Shown here piece by piece: positions 59,949 to 64,000 of a stretch of DNA of 64,000 nt. The position numbers and the translations under genes are program-made. This stretch comes from Przewalskia tangutica (lineage: Eukaryota; Streptophyta; Magnoliopsida; Solanales; Solanaceae): the NCBI GenBank assembly GCA_029844215.1, contig CM056728.1, positions 86,675,676 through 86,739,675 on the forward strand, read 5' to 3'. The notes beneath the pieces were generated by a model. It ran no database searches. It saw only the letters and a list, made by a program, of their open reading frames with translations, and was not told the origin of the DNA. Each line of letters starts with the position of its first letter. The stretch's first letter is position 1.

Positions 59949-60454
59949 TGTTACACCCCGTAGCTCCAGGGTATGTATATGAGGACGTACGTACGAGTAT
60001 ACGACATTAAAATTGGAAAGGAAGAAAGATGTGATTTTTCGACGGAAAAGTTTCCGGATTTTGTGAAGGAAAAGGTTCGTTAATGGGAATTGGATTCCCA
60101 GATTTGGTATTCAGACTTCTTGGAATATTAGAGAATTATGAAATTTTATTTCTGGAATTGGTCACGTGGGGCCCACGGGAGAAATTTATGGTTTTGTGGG
60201 GCCCACTTTGTTTTCGAGATTTTGGGCATTATGGATATTTTCGGGAGATGAAATATTTTGGACGAGTAGGAGGGCGACATGTGTCTCCCCCTTAGGTGGC
60301 ACATGGCCGAAAGTAGCATGCCATATGGCCTCTTGGCCGAATGGTTTTGACATGTGGCTAGCCACTTGTCTTGCTTGGACAAGTGGCTTGTGGCACACAC
60401 ACTTGTCCCCAAAATCTACCACACACTTGCCTTGATCTTGGCCATTGAATGTCC

Positions 60455-60462
60455 TATAAATA
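60455..60462 (+). promoter_or_regulatory. TATA box, second B element 3' LTR
   Basis: TGTCCTATAAATACCCC, as in the 5' LTR. Confidence 0.7.
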
Positions 60463-62389
60463 CCCCTTATGTTGCAAGACTTAATTCATCCACACTTAGA
60501 GATTTCCAAGCTTGAAAAATACTCCCTCCCTCTAGTGGTTGTTCTCGGCTTTGGCCCTCCCCCTTGAGCAAAAATTGTCCATAGATCCTTAAACTTTTTA
60601 GTGTTCTTCCTTAAGGTGTTAGGAAGACTGTAAACCAAGAGTTGGAAAAGATTTCACACCCCTAGCCTTTGAAACTCACCTTGGCCGAAAGTTGCCTAGT
60701 TTTGAGCCTAAGGTGTTCTTCACTTTTTGGAGTTGGATCTTGAAGAGGAGTTGTTTAGAAACTTCTAAGGGTTTCTTGGAGAGGATTGGAGCGTAAGGAA
60801 TAGGAGCTAAACGTTGCTCAGGATCGACTTATTAATCTTGGATAATTTTGGGCTTATCGAGGTAATGATCTTTATCCCCCTATTATATTGGAGATTACAT
60901 GTTGTAGTAATGTATAGTTGAGTATACTATATGTAGAAAGAATATTGATAAGAATTGGACTGTAGTATTATTGTGGGGCAGAATTGTACACATCCGGTTA
61001 AACGTGTAATCCCCTTGGAGTTGTTGGCTTGGTAGCGGGCCTTGGTATATGAGGATATTTATGTGGTTACAGGTGGGGAGGTGCTGCCCAATTTTCCGTA
61101 GGATAAGGAACCTGATACTTAGAAATGTTCTACGAAGAGATCTAGAAGTTAATAGACGTTTTATGGCCATTATAGGTTGAAGTACTACGAGTAACGTATT
61201 CCACTTGAAGGGTGGAAAAGGCTAGCAGAGTTATAGTACTTTGGAGCATTTTGCTATTTGTCGATAATCGCCGCGAGGTATGTGAACCTCTTCCTATCCT
61301 TTCTAGCATGATTGTTGTGAACTATGTAGTACGGTAGACGTACGGGTGCTAAACAAATTTGGTCGGTTTAAAACATAAAGTGTTATAATGACTTTATGGG
61401 AAGTTAATTATAACGACCTTATGTAGGTAAAAGAATGGGTTGTTGATTTTAAAAGATAAGAGACTTGACTTATATTTCACTTGATATGAAATGTGAAGAA
61501 CTTGAATTGTGTTAATAAGTGGTGAAACCTCATTCGTGAGAAATGAGTACATGATCAAAAAAAGGAATAAGTTATATTGATTTCGAAAATGGGAATAAGT
61601 ATCGAACAAGCCATTGCAGCGTTAATAAAGGAAAATGTAATGACAAATAATTATATTAAAACAAGTAGAATCCTCCATCTGCATAGAAGCTAAGATAAGA
61701 CAAAATTGTATTACATTTTATAAATCATGACTGCTTTAATAAGAATCATTATAAACAAGTATGGATTTTCTTAAATTCCAAAGCAAGGAACTTGATTTCT
61801 AAAAAAGAGACTTGAGGAATTGAAGTGTTTTTGGTTTAAAACATAAAGTGTTATAATAGCTTTATGGGAAGTTAGTTATAACGACTTTATGAAAACAAAA
61901 GAATGGTTTTATTATTGGATTTAAGATGGTTACTTGACTTTAAAAAGGAGAAGTGTTTTGGTTTAAAAGGAAGGCATGGTATTGTCTTGATTTGGTTTAA
62001 AAAGAAGGTATGGAAATTGTTTTGGTTTACTTAAAATGATAGTTACTCTATTTTGATACTACGGGTGTTTAGTATCATGTGGCTTTTGTGAAAGGAATGG
62101 ATCTTTTTAAAGAGTTTAAGTACGTAGTACTTTGGGGATAAAACCCAGATTTTTGGCATAAAATAAAAGTACCTTGAGTGTGAGTAACTTGCATATGTTT
62201 GCTTATGATAGCCTTGTTGTGCAAGTATTGTATCCTTATGCTACCGCGTCTCTCGATGGAGGGCCGGTCATGTTATTCTTGATCACTTTGGGCATACTGA
62301 CTCGATGGATGGTCCACGGGTATGCGGCCATGATGAGGGTTCGTTCCCTGTTGATAGTGTTATTCCATGGACTAGCTCTCCATGAGGTT

Positions 62390-62846
62390 TACTGATGCAG
62401 GGTGGATCTGGTAGCTAGCCCTCGTACTTGCCCCGGTCGTTGCTGATGCAGGCTGGTTCTGGTAGTTGGCTTTCGTACTTGCCCCGATCAGTGTTAGGAC
62501 GAAGTTTCGTGATGCAGGGTGGATCTGGTGGTTAGCCTACGTACTTGCCGATCGGCGGCGTGATGCGAGTGGATCCGGTAGAGGCTATCGTACTTGCCGA
62601 TCGGCCGTGATCTGATTATTTAGTATTGTTGGTGACGCAGGTGGTTCTGGTAGTTGGCTTTCGTACTTGCCCCGGTCGGATGCGCGACGCAGGTTGGTTC
62701 TGGTGGCTATGCCTTCGTACTTGCCCCGGTCAGTTTTATAGCATAGTTGGTACGGTAGGTTCTGGTAGTTGGCTTTCGTACTTGCCCCGGTCAGTTGATG
62801 ATGCATGGTGGATCTGGTAGCTATGCCTTCGTACTTGCCCCGTACG
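62390..62846 (+). repeat. GTACTTGCCCCGGTC minisatellite, 3' LTR copy
   Basis: About eight irregular units; more complete than 57385-57835, with most differences at CTGG, CCGG or CAGG. Confidence 0.9.
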
Positions 62847-64000
62847 TGTTATACCCCGTAGTTCTGGCCACGCGTATGAGAGCGTACGAAAGGAGTAAGA
62901 CTTAAAATTTTCGAAAGATAAGTTGACGAATTGTTTCGGACGGGTTTTAGTCAACTTTGAGGCAGGTTATGACCCGGTTCATTGAGAGTTCCTAAGTGTT
63001 TCAAAGGCCTAGGGCGTAGTTCGTTGAGTGTAGATTCCAACGCAACCAACCGCTCGTCAATAGGACATCGGAGTAGGAAGTTATGGGAGTTACAAGTTCA
63101 GTGCGCAGACGGACATAAATGTATTTCGGACAGAAGCGGCGGCGCGGCGCCGGATGCGAGGCATGGCGCCGGATGCGAGGCAGCGCGGATGTCCTGAAGG
63201 GTCGCTGATGGTTCAGAGCCGCGGCGCCGGAAAGTCTGAGCGGCAGAGTTTCAGCGCCATGGCCGCGAGGGCACGCCGCGGCGGGTTCTGCGAAGTTGAG
63301 TGGGAAATTCTGCACTGTTTTGTTTTAAAAGAGGTCATGGGTGGGTGACAAGTGTCCCCCCATCTGAATTGTTGCATGCCTTATATTGACCAAGTCTTGA
63401 AGACTTGGTCATCTTTCAAATCTCTCTCTCTCTCTAAGCAAAAGCTCTCACTTCTCTCTAGAATTCCAAGAGGAATTCAAAGCCTAAGAAAAATCTGAAA
63501 AGTTAAGGACAAGAAGGAAGCTTGTGGCTAGCTTGTAGGAGTTGTGGTGGTGATGTTCTTGAAAAGGAGGCTAGCAAAAATTTTTGGAATAATTTTGGCT
63601 AAAGCTCTAAAGGTAACAATTCTCTCTTATAGCTAGTTATTTGTGTTGCATGTGAAGAAGGAGGAACTTGTGGTAGTAAATAATGCTCTTAGATTCATTG
63701 CATGTAAGAAATATGGTTTGGATGTGAAAGAATTGGTTAAGAAGATTATGTGAGCATGTTGTAGCCTAAAAACTACCTTAGACTTGTTAAGTTAGTTGTT
63801 TTACCTTGTGGGGCAGAATTTTACACATCTAAGTTTAGGTGTGTAATCCCCTTTGAAATGTTGGATTGTTGGGCCTTAAATGTGGCGTTTGGATATTGAA
63901 TTCGACCTTGAAAAAGGTGGCAAAGTATGTAGAAACAAAGGAAGTGCTGCCCAAATTTCCTTAAGAATTAGTAACTTGAACTTGGAATATTCTACATTGA
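62847..64000 (+). mobile_element. Family C LTR, right end outside window
   Basis: TGTTATACCCCGTAGTTCTGG start. Aligned with the reverse complement of the solo LTR from 37385 leftward, including the GC-rich GGCGCCGGATGCGAGG duplication (63146-63184) and the CTCTAGAATTC-adjacent stretch. Preceded by GTACG, where the sister LTR suggests GTCTG; the matching right duplication is not visible. It could be a solo LTR or the 5' LTR of a full element. Confidence 0.88.

Larger units (their letters stand above)
59949..62846 (+). repeat. 3' LTR of the second B element (interrupted)
   Basis: Matches 33634-34391, 37391-38616 and 56932-57835 without the insertions. Cut at 62847 inside the GTACTTGCC minisatellite. 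TATA box at 60455-60462. Confidence 0.93.
33634..64000 (+). mobile_element. Second B-family element, split by nested insertions, right end outside window
   Basis: Pieces: 5' LTR 33634-34391, 37391-38616 and 56932-58524 (3577 bp when the insertions are removed). Then primer site, a very short internal region (58525-59948) and 3' LTR from 59949, cut at 62847. Sister-LTR comparison confirms that 34392-37385 and 38617-56926 are insertions: the empty sites are at 60702-60706 and 61928-61932. The internal region has only the N-terminal part of gag. Confidence 0.9.

Overview
This window is plant nuclear heterochromatin made almost entirely of LTR retrotransposons. I see no host gene, tRNA, rRNA or bacterial feature. 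The elements are Ty3/gypsy-like: initiator-Met-tRNA primer sites (TGGTATCAGAGCA), LTRs running TG...CA, purine tracts abutting the 3' LTRs, zinc-knuckle gag remnants and pieces of chromovirus-type integrase. The general look suits a eudicot, perhaps an asterid, but the species cannot be fixed from this sequence.

Three related LTR families recur, each about 3 kb: A (LTR start TGTTATACCCCGTATTTCC), B (start TGTTACACCCCGTAG) and C (start TGTTATACCCCGTAGTTCTGG). Where internal regions are visible (A and B) they are only about 1.4-3.2 kb long. They hold a decayed gag and, in some copies, a catalytically broken integrase fragment. No protease, reverse transcriptase or RNase H was found. They therefore look like non-autonomous, gag-bearing elements that would need enzymes from a relative in trans.

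Left part. 1-7378 is a minus-strand B element, cut by the window edge. 7379-7680 and 28311-28697 are two pieces of one C-family LTR. Between them lies a tandem array of family A (7681-28310): four LTRs alternating with three internal regions, period about 5.8 kb, with one target-site duplication (CGCAG) bracketing the whole array.

Middle. 28698-30864 is older sequence: an AT-rich, minus-strand LTR-like region with diverged ~180-bp repeats, a duplicated polypurine region, and the C-terminal tail of a Tekay/Del-like integrase.

Right part. A nest of insertions starts at 30865. A B-family LTR (30865) is interrupted at 33634 by a second B element. The 5' LTR of that element carries a C-family solo LTR (34392-37385, TTGAG) and a third, complete B element (38617-56926, GGTTA). 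The 5' LTR of the third element in turn carries a complete minus-strand A element (39279-48060, CCTTA). The second B element resumes at 56932, and its 3' LTR is cut by a C-family LTR at 62847. Three of these junctions are confirmed by uninterrupted empty sites in sister LTRs inside this window.

A second signal overlies everything. Differences between otherwise near-identical copies concentrate at CAG/CTG and CCGG sites, typically changing CHG to CG with small indels. This may reflect CHG methylation, either as consensus or base-calling error or as real decay, and it accounts for many of the broken reading frames.
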